A stretch of 64,000 nt of DNA from Actibacterium mucosum KCTC 23349 (GCF_000647975.1 NZ_JFKE01000006.1:158388-222387); one strand, 5' to 3'; positions 35,619 to 44,638 are shown, counted from the first letter of the stretch. Made by a program: numbers and translations. The notes: a model not told the origin generated them from the letters alone.

Positions 35619-35648
35619 AAAAAGGGGGCGCGCGATGCGCACCCCCTT
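35619..35648 (-). terminator. terminator-like hairpin between bztA and bztB
   Basis: On the minus strand AAGGGGG-T-GCGC and GCGC-G-CCCCCTT pair with one internal mismatch, followed by a T run (35623-35619). It lies just after the bztA stop and probably lets bztA be made in excess over the membrane genes. Confidence 0.65.
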
Positions 35649-35658
35649 ATGGTCGTTC

Positions 35659-36675
35659 TTACCGGAAAGGCGGCGAGTAGATCAGGCCACCGTCGGTGTA
35701 TTGCGCGTTCAGACCACGCGCCAGACCGATCGGGGTTTCTTCACCAATGTTGGTGGCAAAGATCTCGCCATAGTTGCCGGCCACGCCGATGGCGCGTTCG
35801 GCCCAGTCACCGTCCAGACCCAGCATACCGCCCAGATCACCTTCGGTGCCAAGCAGGCGGTTGATCTCGGGGTTGTTGGTGCCACCGGCCAGTTCAGCCA
35901 GGTTGGCCGAGGTCACGCCCAGCTCTTCAGCAGTGATCAGCGCGTTCAGCGTCCAGCGGACAATATCGCCCCACTCGTTGTCGCCGTGACGGACCAGCGG
36001 GCCCAGCGGCTCTTTCGAGATGATTTCTGGCATGATCACGTGCGCGTCGGGATCTTCGAAGTTCGCACGCTGTGCGGCCAGCGCCGAGGCGTCGGTGGTG
36101 TACACGTCACAGGCACCTGCGGTGTACTGCTGAACAGCTTCGGCACCGGTTTCGATCGGCACGGGCTCGTAGCTGATGTTGTTCGAGCGGAAGAAGTCCG
36201 CCAGGTTCAGCTCGGTCGTGGTGCCGGTCTGGATGCAGACGGTTGCGCCGTCCAGATCCTTGGCCGAGGACACGCCCAGCTCTTTCGGGATCATGAAGCC
36301 CTGACCGTCGTAGTAGTTCACGCCGGTGAATTCGAACTTCAGGTCAACGTCGCGGCTGAAGGTCCAGGTGGTGTTACGGGCCAGCATGTCGATCTCGCCC
36401 GAAGCCAGCGCGGTGAAGCGTGTTTTACCGGTGGTCGGTACGAACTGAACGGCATTCGAGTCGCTCAGAACGGCTGCGGCAACGGCGCGGCATACCGCCA
36501 CGTCGAAACCCTGCCATACGCCATTTGCGTCGGGCTCTGCGAAGCCGGGCACACCGGTGGTCACGCCGCAGTTCAGCTGACCACGTGCTTTCACGTCGTC
36601 CAGCGTACCAGCAGCAGCCATTCCGGCCGAAAGTCCAGCAACCGCAAAGGCACCGAGAATTACGGATTTTTTCAT
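35659..36675 (-). CDS. bztA: glutamate/glutamine/aspartate/asparagine-binding periplasmic protein
   Basis: 338 residues from the ATG at 36675 (GGAAGAGG upstream); the longer frame to 36708 adds residues before the signal peptide. The signal peptide is MKKSVILGAFAVAGLSAGMAAAG. The mature chain has the SBP_bac_3 fold with LNCGVTTGVPGFAEP, FDVAVCRAVAAAV, TRFTALASGEIDMLARNTTWTFSRD and CDVYTTDASALAAQ, as in AapJ/BztA. First gene of bztABCD. Confidence 0.95.
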   Translation of the reverse strand: MKKSVILGAFAVAGLSAGMAAAGTLDDVKARGQLNCGVTTGVPGFAEPDANGVWQGFDVAVCRAVAAAVLSDSNAVQFVPTTGKTRFTALASGEIDMLARNTTWTFSRDVDLKFEFTGVNYYDGQGFMIPKELGVSSAKDLDGATVCIQTGTTTELNLADFFRSNNISYEPVPIETGAEAVQQYTAGACDVYTTDASALAAQRANFEDPDAHVIMPEIISKEPLGPLVRHGDNEWGDIVRWTLNALITAEELGVTSANLAELAGGTNNPEINRLLGTEGDLGGMLGLDGDWAERAIGVAGNYGEIFATNIGEETPIGLARGLNAQYTDGGLIYSPPFR

Positions 36676-36897
36676 ATTTACCTCTTCCTGTTGAGCCCCT
36701 TCGGCCATCTCCCTGCCGTGGGGTCATAGTTGCCAACCGTGGTTATCCACAGCAGGTGATTGGAAGTTTGGGCAAATTCGCTCTGGAAGGTCAAGAGGCG
36801 TCCAGCAGGCATTCGCCGCAAATTTGGCCAAATGGCAAAATAATTACCGTTTGGCACCGGGCCGCCGCCGAATTGTTCAGGGGAACTTGCCCTGCGC

Positions 36898-37608
36898 TTA
36901 AGAGGCAATCAGTTCTGCAAAGCGTACAGAGTGCTGTAACTCGGCAAATTTGGAATCAGCTAACGCGTCGGCTTCTTCGTCGCGCCCCCATTGTTCGATC
37001 TGCCATTCCTCGTCGATCCGCGACAGCCGCCATATCTCGGCCGGGTCGGCCCAGCGATGCAGGCAGCCCAGCCCCAGAACCAGCGATCCTGTCAGCGCCA
37101 CCATGTCATGCAGCGCGGTCAGAACGAAGGGCGGGCAGGCATGCACCTGCGCCGCAAGATTATGCAGGCTTTGGGTCGGCTGGGTCACGGGTACGATCCC
37201 GGCCGTAACAGCCAGAGGGGCCGCAAACTCGTCGGCCGCGCGGGCCAGATACGGGGCCCATTCGGCCTCTTGTCGCGCCGCCAGTTCCTGTGGGTCGGTG
37301 GCGCGATAACACAAAAGATCCGTCTCGCCGTAAGCTGCCAGCATATCGGCGACCTCGGCGTGCTGGGGTGTTACCTTGTCGACTGCCGCATTGGCCGAGC
37401 GGGTGAAGGGCATGGTCGACGGGTCCACTTTTTCGACCTGCGCATCCCATTCCGCCGCAATTGCATCCGCCAGCGCGCGGGTCGGCAGGGCCAGCGCGGA
37501 TTTGGCCGGGGTGCGCACCGGGCGACCGTCGAGTTCTACGGTGAAACCGCCCTCTGTCTCGGCCGTGGCGGCCTTGTCCCAAAACCGTTTCGGCGCCCAT
37601 TCCGACAT
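36898..37608 (-). CDS. ATP12-family F1-ATPase assembly chaperone
   Basis: 236 residues from the ATG at 37608. The ATP12 pattern is clear: PKRFWDKA, FTVELDGRPVRTPAKSALALPT, AIAAEWDAQ, and TDLLCYRATDP. In mitochondria ATP12 binds the F1 alpha subunit before assembly; alphaproteobacteria keep a homologue. It starts 1 base after the HAD gene stop and ends a six-gene minus-strand run. Confidence 0.92.
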   Translation of the reverse strand: MSEWAPKRFWDKAATAETEGGFTVELDGRPVRTPAKSALALPTRALADAIAAEWDAQVEKVDPSTMPFTRSANAAVDKVTPQHAEVADMLAAYGETDLLCYRATDPQELAARQEAEWAPYLARAADEFAAPLAVTAGIVPVTQPTQSLHNLAAQVHACPPFVLTALHDMVALTGSLVLGLGCLHRWADPAEIWRLSRIDEEWQIEQWGRDEEADALADSKFAELQHSVRFAELIAS

Positions 37609-37609
37609 G

Positions 37610-38275
37610 TCAGATCCCCCAATGCCCGCGCAGAATCGCGGGGATTTGTGCAAATTCGGTGGCCTGGTGATCGGCCTGTGTCAGCGAAACGGCGGGATGG
37701 AACCCCCAATGCACGCCAATCGTGGGCACACCGGCGGTGCGGCCCATATCGATGTCATAGCTTGTGTCGCCAATCATCACCGCATCCTGCGGCGCGACCC
37801 CCGCGTCGGCCAGTGCCGCCTGCAGCATCGCAGGGTGCGGTTTCGAGGGGTGGAAATCCGCGACCTGCGTCGTGACAAAGAACCGCCGCAGGTCCAGCGT
37901 GTCCAGCAGATGGTCCAGCCCGCGTTTCGATTTGCCCGTCGCCACACCCATCAGCACCTCGTCATGGCCGTGCAGAGCCTGCAAGGTGTCCAAGGCGCCG
38001 GGGTAAAGCTGGCTGGTTTCGCCCTCGGCCCGGATCGCCTGAAACCCATCCTTGTAAAGCGAGATCAGCTTTTCTTGCGTGACCGCGTCCTGATCACCGG
38101 CCAGTTTTGCCACCGCCTGTGGCAGCGACAGGCCGACAATCGACAGCACCGCCGCGCGGTCCGGCATGGGCAAACCCAGCGCGTCAAACGCGCGGCCAAA
38201 TGCCATGAGAATATGCGCCTGACTGTCTACCAGGGTACCGTCCACATCCCAAACCACCAAACGCAGGTCGCTCAT
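37610..38275 (-). CDS. HAD-superfamily hydrolase, phosphoglycolate-phosphatase-like
   Basis: 221 residues. HAD motif I is VVWDVDGTLVDSQ, motif II is GVATGKSKRGL, motif III includes KPHPAML, and motif IV is MIGDTSYDIDMG. A C1 helical cap lies between motifs I and II (subfamily IA). Substrate uncertain; Gph is the nearest named relative. Overlaps the rluC stop as ATGA. Confidence 0.88.
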   Translation of the reverse strand: MSDLRLVVWDVDGTLVDSQAHILMAFGRAFDALGLPMPDRAAVLSIVGLSLPQAVAKLAGDQDAVTQEKLISLYKDGFQAIRAEGETSQLYPGALDTLQALHGHDEVLMGVATGKSKRGLDHLLDTLDLRRFFVTTQVADFHPSKPHPAMLQAALADAGVAPQDAVMIGDTSYDIDMGRTAGVPTIGVHWGFHPAVSLTQADHQATEFAQIPAILRGHWGI

Positions 38276-39315
38276 TCCAGGTCCTCGAACGGATCAGCGG
38301 GCACATCGCTTTCGCGCCAATCCAGCTGCTTCCACGTGCGGGCCATATGCTCGGGCAGAGGTGCGGTAAAGGACATGCGCGCACCGCTCACCGGATGGGT
38401 GAACGACAACGAGCGGGCATGCAGATGCAGCTTGCGGCTGATTTCGCCACCCAGCTGCGCACCCCAGCCATCGCCCAGGTTTTCCTGTCCGCTGCCACCG
38501 TATTTGCCATCGCCAATGATCGGATGCCCGATCTCGGCCATATGGGCGCGCAACTGGTGTGTGCGTCCCGTCACCGGCACCAGCGCGGTCCAGCTGACCC
38601 GCCCGCCAAGGTTCGACATCACCGCGTAGTCGGTGGTGGCATGTTTGGCGCCGGGCGTGTTGTCCACGTCGCGGGGATGCAGGCACAGCATCTTTTCACC
38701 TTCGCCCTTTGCGCCATGTCCCGGCGCTTTGACCAGGCCAAAGCGGATCGTGCCCATGCCGGGCATCGGCTTACCAGCCACCGCGGCCCAATAGATTTTG
38801 CGCGTGTCACGCGCGCGAAACGCGGCCGTTAGCCCTGCTGCCGCGGCCCGGGTTCGCGCCATCAGCAAAACCCCCGACGTGTCCTTGTCCAACCGGTGCA
38901 CAAGACGCGGCTTTTCGTCCAGATCAAAGCACAACGCCTCGGACAGCCCGTCAATATGCCGGGTCTGTTTGCTGCCGCCCTGGCACGGCAACCCGGCGGG
39001 TTTGTTCAGCACGATCAGGTGGTCATCGCGATACAGCACCGCGCGCTTCATCATCGCGGTGTCGGCATCCGACACGCGCGGCTTGGCCTGCGCGGTGATC
39101 TGGCCGGGCTCGGGCAACGGCGGCACACGCACCACCTGCCCCGCCTCGACACGGGTTGCCGGTTTTACCCGGCCGCCATCCACGCGAATCTCGCCCTTGC
39201 GGCACATCTTCTCGATCCGGCCCTGGCTGACATGCGGGAACTGCCGACGAAACCAACGATCAAGCCGCTGATCGCCATCGCCGGGGGCGACATTCACCTG
39301 CTGTACACCGCTCAT
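38272..39315 (-). CDS. rluC: 23S rRNA pseudouridine synthase, RluC-like
   Basis: 347 residues. An N-terminal S4 RNA-binding domain (DRWFRRQFPHVSQGRIEKMCRKGEIRV region) is followed by the RluA-family catalytic domain with HRLDKDTSGVLLMART (catalytic Asp) and GRTHQLRAHM. RluC modifies U955, U2504 and U2580 of E. coli 23S rRNA; exact sites here are inferred. Coupled by ATGA overlaps to crcB upstream and the HAD gene downstream. Confidence 0.9.
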   Translation of the reverse strand: MSGVQQVNVAPGDGDQRLDRWFRRQFPHVSQGRIEKMCRKGEIRVDGGRVKPATRVEAGQVVRVPPLPEPGQITAQAKPRVSDADTAMMKRAVLYRDDHLIVLNKPAGLPCQGGSKQTRHIDGLSEALCFDLDEKPRLVHRLDKDTSGVLLMARTRAAAAGLTAAFRARDTRKIYWAAVAGKPMPGMGTIRFGLVKAPGHGAKGEGEKMLCLHPRDVDNTPGAKHATTDYAVMSNLGGRVSWTALVPVTGRTHQLRAHMAEIGHPIIGDGKYGGSGQENLGDGWGAQLGGEISRKLHLHARSLSFTHPVSGARMSFTAPLPEHMARTWKQLDWRESDVPADPFEDLE

Positions 39316-39686
39316 GCGACCACCCCGCGCGCCAAGAACAGCCCCGCCGCCAAAGCCACAATCGACACCAACACCGAGCCGCCCACATAAAGCAAAGCCA
39401 ACCCCACCTGCCCGCGCTCAAACAACGTCACCGCGTCCAGGGAAAAGGCCGAAAACGTGGTGAACCCGCCTAAAACACCGGTCATCAGCAATGGCGAAAA
39501 CCGCCCGCCCGACTGCACCAGAACCACGGCCAGGATACCCATCACGAACGAACCCACGACGTTCACCACAAACGTACCCCAGGGAAACCCCGGCCCTAAC
39601 AGCCGCAACGCCGCCAAACCGGTCAGATACCGGGCCGACGCACCAACCGCGCCACCCAATGCCACTTGTGCCAATGTCATCCACAT
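39312..39686 (-). CDS. crcB: fluoride-exporting channel CrcB/Fluc
   Basis: 124 residues from the ATG at 39686, with AGGA 8 nt upstream; a second ATG two codons on is also possible. Four hydrophobic segments, with GGAVGASARYLTG near the start, FPWGTFVVNVVGSFVMG, and the pore motif GGFTTFSAFSLD. Works as a dual-topology dimer. I searched the upstream bases for a fluoride riboswitch and saw none. Confidence 0.93.
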   Translation of the reverse strand: MWMTLAQVALGGAVGASARYLTGLAALRLLGPGFPWGTFVVNVVGSFVMGILAVVLVQSGGRFSPLLMTGVLGGFTTFSAFSLDAVTLFERGQVGLALLYVGGSVLVSIVALAAGLFLARGVVA

Positions 39687-39764
39687 GCAGCAGGTCCTGA
39701 AGCGGCACGCCACGGATGTCAAGCAGCGCCCACCCGAGCGCAAAGCCGAAGGCGGCGCGCGAGA

Positions 39765-39790
39765 CAAAAAACTTGCGCCGCAAGGCGCAC
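39765..39790 (-). terminator. intrinsic terminator after rarA
   Basis: Minus-strand TGCGCC-TTGC-GGCGCA followed by AG and six T (39771-39766). It begins 8 bases after the rarA stop, so crcB and the genes beyond it probably have their own promoter or depend on read-through. Confidence 0.8.
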
Positions 39791-39797
39791 GATTGGG

Positions 39798-41114
39798 TTA
39801 CGACCGCTGCGCGCGCAGTTTGACAAAATAATCCAGCCGCCGCTTCAGCTCGCGCTCGAACCCGCGCTCAACGGGCTGGTAATACACCCCGCGCGCCATG
39901 CCATCGGGGAAATAGTTCTGACCGGAAAACCCATCGGCGGCATCGTGATCATATTCATACCCATCCCCATAACCCTGTTCGGCCATCAGCGCCGTGGGCG
40001 CGTTCAAAATGTGTTTGGGCGGCGGTTCTGATCCCGTTTTGCGCGCCGCAGACCGGGCGTTTTTATAGGCCGCATAGCCCGCGTTGGATTTTGGTGCCAG
40101 CGCCAGGTAAATCACCGCCTGCGCCAGCGCCAGCTCCCCTTCGGGGCTGCCCAGCCGCTCGTAGGTTTCCCAACTTTGCAGGCACACGGCTTGCGCCTGC
40201 GGGTCGGCCATGCCGATATCCTCCACCGCCATCCGGGTGACGCGGCGGGCCAGATACCGCGGGTCTTCGCCGCCTTCCAGCATGCGCGTGAACCAGTAAA
40301 GCGCCGCGTCGGGGTCTGAGCCGCGCACCGATTTGTGCAGGGCCGAGATCAGGTTGTAATGCTGGTCCCCCGATTTGTCATACTGCGCCGCGCGCCGTTG
40401 CAGCCGCGCGCCAAGGGACGCGGGGTCCAGCGGGGTGTCGACCCGCCAGGCCGCGACCTGTTCGATCAGGTTCAACAGCGCCCGCCCGTCGCCATCGGCC
40501 ATTTCCAACAGCGCCTCGCGCGCCGGGCCGGTCAGGGGCAGCGCGCGGTCCAGCTCGCGCTCGGCCCGCTGGGCCATCAGCTCCAGCTGCGCCAGGTCGA
40601 GCCGTTCCAGCACCATCACCTGCGCGCGGCTGAGTAGGGCCCGGTTCAGCTCGAAACTGGGGTTCTCGGTGGTCGCACCAACCAGAAGGATGGTCCCGTC
40701 CTCCATATGCGGCAGGAACCCGTCCTGCTGGGCCTTGTTGAAGCGGTGGATCTCGTCCACAAACAAGAGCGTGCCGCGGCCCTGGCTGCGGCGCAGCTTG
40801 GCGGCCTCGAACACTTTACGCAGGTCCGGCACGCCGGTGAAGATCGCGCTGATCTGCACGAAGGCCAGATCGGTCTCATCCGCCAGAAGCCGCGCGATGG
40901 TGGTTTTGCCAACGCCGGGCGGGCCCCAGAAGATGATGGAGCCAAGCGAGCCCGAGGCCAGCATCACGCCCAGCGGACCTTCGGGGCCAAGGATGTGGTC
41001 CTGACCGATCACGTCGGTCAACGCACGTGGTCGCAGACGGTCCGCAAGCGGACGCGGCGTGGCAGCGGCGCCTTGGTCGGGCGTGGCGGGGGTCTGATCA
41101 AAGAGGTCGGCCAT
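39798..41114 (-). CDS. rarA: replication-associated recombination protein RarA (MgsA)
   Basis: 438 residues, an AAA+ ATPase related to clamp loaders. RPRALTDVIGQDHILG opens the domain, Walker A is GPPGVGKTT, Walker B is LLFVDEIHRFNK, and sensor 1 is GATTENPSFE. The C-terminal tetramerisation domain includes KSVRGSDPDAALYWFTRMLEGGEDPRYLARR. Acts at stalled forks. It lies 23 bases after the protease gene. Confidence 0.96.
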   Translation of the reverse strand: MADLFDQTPATPDQGAAATPRPLADRLRPRALTDVIGQDHILGPEGPLGVMLASGSLGSIIFWGPPGVGKTTIARLLADETDLAFVQISAIFTGVPDLRKVFEAAKLRRSQGRGTLLFVDEIHRFNKAQQDGFLPHMEDGTILLVGATTENPSFELNRALLSRAQVMVLERLDLAQLELMAQRAERELDRALPLTGPAREALLEMADGDGRALLNLIEQVAAWRVDTPLDPASLGARLQRRAAQYDKSGDQHYNLISALHKSVRGSDPDAALYWFTRMLEGGEDPRYLARRVTRMAVEDIGMADPQAQAVCLQSWETYERLGSPEGELALAQAVIYLALAPKSNAGYAAYKNARSAARKTGSEPPPKHILNAPTALMAEQGYGDGYEYDHDAADGFSGQNYFPDGMARGVYYQPVERGFERELKRRLDYFVKLRAQRS

Positions 41115-41137
41115 GCGCCTTGTTTAGCCCAGTGTCG

Positions 41138-42520
41138 CTAGAGACGGAACCGCAACACGCCCAGTTGGTTGCCGCGCTGATAGCGGAAGGTCCAGGTGCG
41201 GCGGTCAGCGCTGGCGGCCTGGGCCACGTCGGCGGTGGTGTCGATCTGCTGGCCGTTGATGTTCAGCAGGATATCGCCAACCCGCAGCCCGCCGCGCCCG
41301 GCGGCCGGTCCGGGGGTGACAACCATCACGCCGCTTTCGACCCCGCGCAGGTTGAACTCGGCCGCGACGGCGGGGTTCACATTGGTGACCGAAAGCCCGG
41401 ACAGCACGCGGCCATTGGCGATTTGCACCGGGTCGCGCGGCGGGGTTTCCGGGGCACGCATCATGGTGACGCTGGCCGCGATCAGGTCACCCGCGCGCAG
41501 GAATTCAACGGGCGCGGCGGCCCCGTTGGGTTCAGTGGCCATGCGGAAGTAAAGCTCTTGCGGGGTGTTTACGGCGACACCGCCAAAGGCCACGATCACG
41601 TCCCCCACACCAAGGCCTGCCGCACGGAAGGGGCTGTCAGAATGCAGGTCGGCGATCACGATGCCTTCGGGCCGGTCGAGGCCCAGCGCCTCGGCCATGG
41701 CGGCATCCAGCACCTGCGCCGTGATGCCCGCCCAGGGGCGCACAAAATTGGCGTGGCCTTCCAGCGCCTGATCGACATAGCGGCGCACCAGGTTGGCGGG
41801 GATGGCAAAGCCGATGCCGTTGGAGCCGCCCGAGCGGGTCAGGATCGCGGTGTTCACGCCCACCAGCCGCCCGTCCATATCCACCAGCGCGCCGCCCGAG
41901 TTTCCGGGGTTGATCGGCGCGTCGGTCTGGATGAAATAGCCGCGACCCGATCCAAACGACAGGCCCGACCGCGCCAGACCCGACACGATGCCCGACGACA
42001 CGGTCTGCCCCACGCCAAAGGGGTTGCCGATGGCCAGCACCAGATCGCCAACCTCGACCGCGTCGCTGTCGCGGAACGCAAGCGCCGGCAGGTCCTGCGC
42101 GCCGCGCAGTTTCAGCACCGCAAGGTCGGCCTCTTTATCACCCAGCAGCACATCGGCGATGAACTCGCGCCGGTCGGCCAGCACCACGCGGATTTCGGTC
42201 GCCATGCCGACCACGTGATAGTTGGACACAACCATGCCTGCGGGCGTCACGATCACGCCGGAGCCCAGCGAGTTTTCCACCCGCGGCACCAACCGCCCCC
42301 GGTCGCGGAACATTTCCGAGAACATCGGGTCGTTGGCAAAGGGGCTGACGCGGCGTTCGACAATGCGCTTGGCATAGATGTTCACCACCGCAGGCGCGGC
42401 GGTTTTGACCACCGGGGCAAAGGAAAGCTGCAGCTGCGCGGATGATTGCGGCACCTGGCTGTCTGCCTGTGCAAAGGGCGCGGCGAGGGTCAGGGCAATG
42501 GCCAGAAAAAGTCGTTTCAT
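41138..42520 (-). CDS. periplasmic serine protease, DegP/DegQ (HtrA) family
   Basis: 460 residues from the ATG at 42520 (GGAGGT 8 nt upstream). A signal peptide (MKRLFLAIALTLAAPFAQA) is followed by a trypsin-like domain with the triad His in VVSNYHVVG, Asp in KEADLAVL and Ser in NPGNSGGALV, then two PDZ domains (about 265-350 and 375-455, the second with GGLRVGDILLNINGQ). Periplasmic protein quality control. DegP, DegQ and DegS types cannot be separated here, but two PDZ domains argue against DegS. Confidence 0.93.
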   Translation of the reverse strand: MKRLFLAIALTLAAPFAQADSQVPQSSAQLQLSFAPVVKTAAPAVVNIYAKRIVERRVSPFANDPMFSEMFRDRGRLVPRVENSLGSGVIVTPAGMVVSNYHVVGMATEIRVVLADRREFIADVLLGDKEADLAVLKLRGAQDLPALAFRDSDAVEVGDLVLAIGNPFGVGQTVSSGIVSGLARSGLSFGSGRGYFIQTDAPINPGNSGGALVDMDGRLVGVNTAILTRSGGSNGIGFAIPANLVRRYVDQALEGHANFVRPWAGITAQVLDAAMAEALGLDRPEGIVIADLHSDSPFRAAGLGVGDVIVAFGGVAVNTPQELYFRMATEPNGAAAPVEFLRAGDLIAASVTMMRAPETPPRDPVQIANGRVLSGLSVTNVNPAVAAEFNLRGVESGVMVVTPGPAAGRGGLRVGDILLNINGQQIDTTADVAQAASADRRTWTFRYQRGNQLGVLRFRL

Positions 42521-42591
42521 TGGGGGGGCACCTCCGGCCGGCAGTAACCGACAGGAGGCACCCCAAGTCAATACGACCCCCCGGATCGTGA

Positions 42592-43179
42592 TCAGTGCAA
42601 ATGATCGCTGAGGTCCAGCGACACGCATTGATAGTCGCCATCATCGATAAAGACCTTGCGACCGATGGCCTTGGCCTTTAGCCCCACGCGTTTCATCCAC
42701 AGGCCCCAATTGGCCGGTGTCAGGGCAATCACCTGTGTCGCGCCAAGCTCGCGCGAGGTTTTGGCCATGCCCCCGATCAACTCCAGGTAAATCTGGATAC
42801 GTTGTTGCAGCGGGGTTTTTGATGCGACAAAGGCGCGGGTGCATTCCCACACATGGTCATCAACCGGGGCATCCATTTCCAGCAAATCCTTGGGAATGCT
42901 GTCCAGAAGGCCGCGCTGTGCGTCGCGGATCATGTAGGAATAGATGCCGCAGGTGGTCGTGGTGGGGGTCAGGCGCACACCGGCAAGGATCTGCCCGCCG
43001 TCGTGTACGGCAATCCAGCGACTGGCCGGGGTGTCATACTGATCATATTCCATCCCCATCGCCTCGGGCAGATCCCATTTTCGTTCGACGATGAAGCTTT
43101 CGCGTCTGGCGCGAAGAAGGTTCGCAAAAAGCTCGCCATGGCTGTGCAAATTGGCGAAACTGAGGGTGGTTGTTTGCAT
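42592..43179 (-). CDS. luxI: acyl-homoserine-lactone synthase, LuxI family
   Basis: 195 residues from the ATG at 43179, with GGAG 9 nt upstream; a GTG five codons earlier is a less likely start. The invariant LuxI residues are present: Arg in RARRESFIVERKWDLP, the acidic set in EYDQYD, Arg in AGVRLTP, and Glu and Arg in VWECTRAFV. Makes an N-acyl-homoserine lactone from SAM and acyl-ACP; the chain length cannot be read. Lies directly downstream of luxR on the same strand. Confidence 0.95.
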   Translation of the reverse strand: MQTTTLSFANLHSHGELFANLLRARRESFIVERKWDLPEAMGMEYDQYDTPASRWIAVHDGGQILAGVRLTPTTTTCGIYSYMIRDAQRGLLDSIPKDLLEMDAPVDDHVWECTRAFVASKTPLQQRIQIYLELIGGMAKTSRELGATQVIALTPANWGLWMKRVGLKAKAIGRKVFIDDGDYQCVSLDLSDHLH

Positions 43180-43206
43180 GGTCTTAGTCTCCACTGTGGT
43201 TGAGGA

Positions 43207-43226
43207 ACTGAGGGTCCCTGCTCAGT
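43207..43226. promoter_or_regulatory. candidate lux box
   Basis: A 20-base inverted repeat, ACTGAG-N8-CTCAGT, in the 62-base gap between luxR and luxI. Length and symmetry match a lux box. It is centred only about 37 bases before the luxI start codon, closer than usual, so the promoter would overlap it or the site works differently. Confidence 0.5.
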
Positions 43227-43241
43227 CGGAGACTGCGTACC

Positions 43242-43853
43242 TTACAAAAGCCGGAAGTCTTTGGCGCGCTGGATAGCTTCGGCGGTGGTTCTGGCCATGA
43301 GTCTTCGGCGGGCCGATGACAGGCGAGCCTTCAGCGCGCTTTCAGATATTCCCAGCTTGGCCGCAGCGGCAGCGTGGCGGTCTCCTGCGGCGATGCATTG
43401 CAGGGCTTCGATCTGTGCGGTGGTCAGGCTTTCGGAAGGTTCCGTAAAGACGTGCAACCGCTGAATTATCTTTTCGGCGCTGTTGATCTCTTCATCGGTG
43501 AACTCGCGATCGTCGCGGGCAATCGAACCGATGGTGCGCGAGGTGATCTCGCCGAATGAAACCGTCGCGCCATAGCGTAGGCCGAACTGGGCAGCCTGAT
43601 CCATAATACCAAACGGGTCGGGGATTCCCATTTCCGACCAACGCACACTGCCAACCTGCGAGAACCCCCAGGCGGTTGTAGGGTCACGCAGGGCAAAGGC
43701 CTGCTGCGTGTAGTGGTCCACCCAGTCACGGTCATACGTGTTAAACGTCATCAAGGGCGCTGCCACACGGATATGAACACCGATGTAGTAGCCTTTGGGG
43801 GATATTGCGCCGAGCATATCTAGAGCGCTGTCAATCGCTACCTGAATGGCCAT
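43242..43853 (-). CDS. luxR: LuxR-family autoinducer-responsive regulator
   Basis: 203 residues. The autoinducer-binding half holds NTYDRDWVDHYTQQAFALRDPTT and WGFSQ (the Tyr, Trp and Asp that contact the lactone ring) and VRWSEM. The C-terminal LuxR helix-turn-helix runs from SLTTAQIEALQCIAAGD to LKARLSSARRRL. Presumably senses the product of the next gene. AAAGG stands close (2 nt) to the ATG at 43853, an unusually tight spacing. Confidence 0.93.
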   Translation of the reverse strand: MAIQVAIDSALDMLGAISPKGYYIGVHIRVAAPLMTFNTYDRDWVDHYTQQAFALRDPTTAWGFSQVGSVRWSEMGIPDPFGIMDQAAQFGLRYGATVSFGEITSRTIGSIARDDREFTDEEINSAEKIIQRLHVFTEPSESLTTAQIEALQCIAAGDRHAAAAAKLGISESALKARLSSARRRLMARTTAEAIQRAKDFRLL

Positions 43854-43938
43854 GTCCTTTTAGACAAGTTGCTTGATTTTCAGTCAACCTTAAATTGAGG
43901 GGTGTGACTGTACTAGAATTAAGGATTTGGAGCCTGTT

Positions 43939-44115
43939 GTGAAGGAGATTCATCCCAGCCTGTTTACCAAGGTGATGCGGTTCCCCGAACCGGTACGCCG
44001 GGATGTGCTGGAATACCTGGGGGCAACCCCCGTCATTGACGATCGGCTGAGCCAGTTGATCAATGACATGTCGCGCGGTTTCGACGCGGCGCATAAGGCA
44101 GAACGCCGCCAATAA
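43939..44115 (+). CDS. small conserved-looking hypothetical protein
   Basis: 58 residues from a GTG at 43939, chosen because GGAG stands 6 nt upstream; a TTG at 43927 is the alternative. The sequence KEIHPSLFTKVMRFPEPVRRDVLEYLG followed by DDRLSQLINDMSRGFDAAHK looks like a real helical protein, and an intrinsic terminator follows. I do not recognise a family. It is divergent from luxR with 85 bases between the starts, so it may share its regulation. Confidence 0.6.
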   Translation: MKEIHPSLFTKVMRFPEPVRRDVLEYLGATPVIDDRLSQLINDMSRGFDAAHKAERRQ

Positions 44116-44134
44116 AAGACCTGCCAAAATGGCA

Positions 44135-44165
44135 TGAAAAAACCCCGCCGGCTGGCGGGGTTTTT
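44135..44165. terminator. bidirectional terminator between small ORF and rplQ
   Basis: AACCCCGCC and GGCGGGGTT form the stem, with T runs on both strands. It closes the long ribosomal-protein transcript ending in rplQ and the short transcript from 43939. Confidence 0.88.
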
Positions 44166-44186
44166 CGTTTCCGGGATTCGGAAATC

Positions 44187-44606
44187 TTATTCTTCAGCGG
44201 CCTCTTCGGCAGCAACACGTGCTTTGTCGGCTGCGCCTTTGGCGTCGATGTCGCGGTCAACGAACTCGATAATGGCCATCGGTGCCATGTCGCCATAGCG
44301 GAAACCGGCCTTCAGGACGCGGACATAACCACCCTGACGTTCGGCATAGCGCGGGCCCAGAACATCGAACAGTTTCGCAACGTGCTGATCCTGCTTCAGG
44401 CGGCTGGCGGCCAGGCGGCGTGCGTGCAGGTCACCCTTTTTGCCGAGGGTCACCAGTTTCTCGACCACGCGGCGCAGTTCCTTGGCCTTGGGCAGAGTGG
44501 TTTTGATCTGTTCGTGTTCAATCAGCGAGCCGGCCATGTTTGCGAACAGGGCTTTGCGGTGCTCGTGCGTGCGGTTTAGGCGACGATAGCCTTTCGCGTG
44601 ACGCAT
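44187..44606 (-). CDS. rplQ: 50S ribosomal protein L17
   Basis: 139 residues, opening [20 protein letters not shown] and containing the L17 core [15 protein letters not shown]. The acidic Ala/Glu-rich tail after residue 120 is common in alphaproteobacteria. Last gene of the alpha-operon block. Confidence 0.97.
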   Translation of the reverse strand: MRHAKGYRRLNRTHEHRKALFANMAGSLIEHEQIKTTLPKAKELRRVVEKLVTLGKKGDLHARRLAASRLKQDQHVAKLFDVLGPRYAERQGGYVRVLKAGFRYGDMAPMAIIEFVDRDIDAKGAADKARVAAEEAAEE

Positions 44607-44638
44607 ATTTCTTCTCCTACTTCGTTTTGCTTTGTCCG

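Noticed and set aside
39418..39783. 121-codon minus-strand frame starting before crcB
   Set aside because: Its first codons lie in the rarA terminator and the rest is the other frame of crcB.
39687..39797. Possible fluoride riboswitch before crcB
   Set aside because: The bases show only the rarA terminator and no recognisable crcB-motif pseudoknot; crcB also lies in a coupled gene run.
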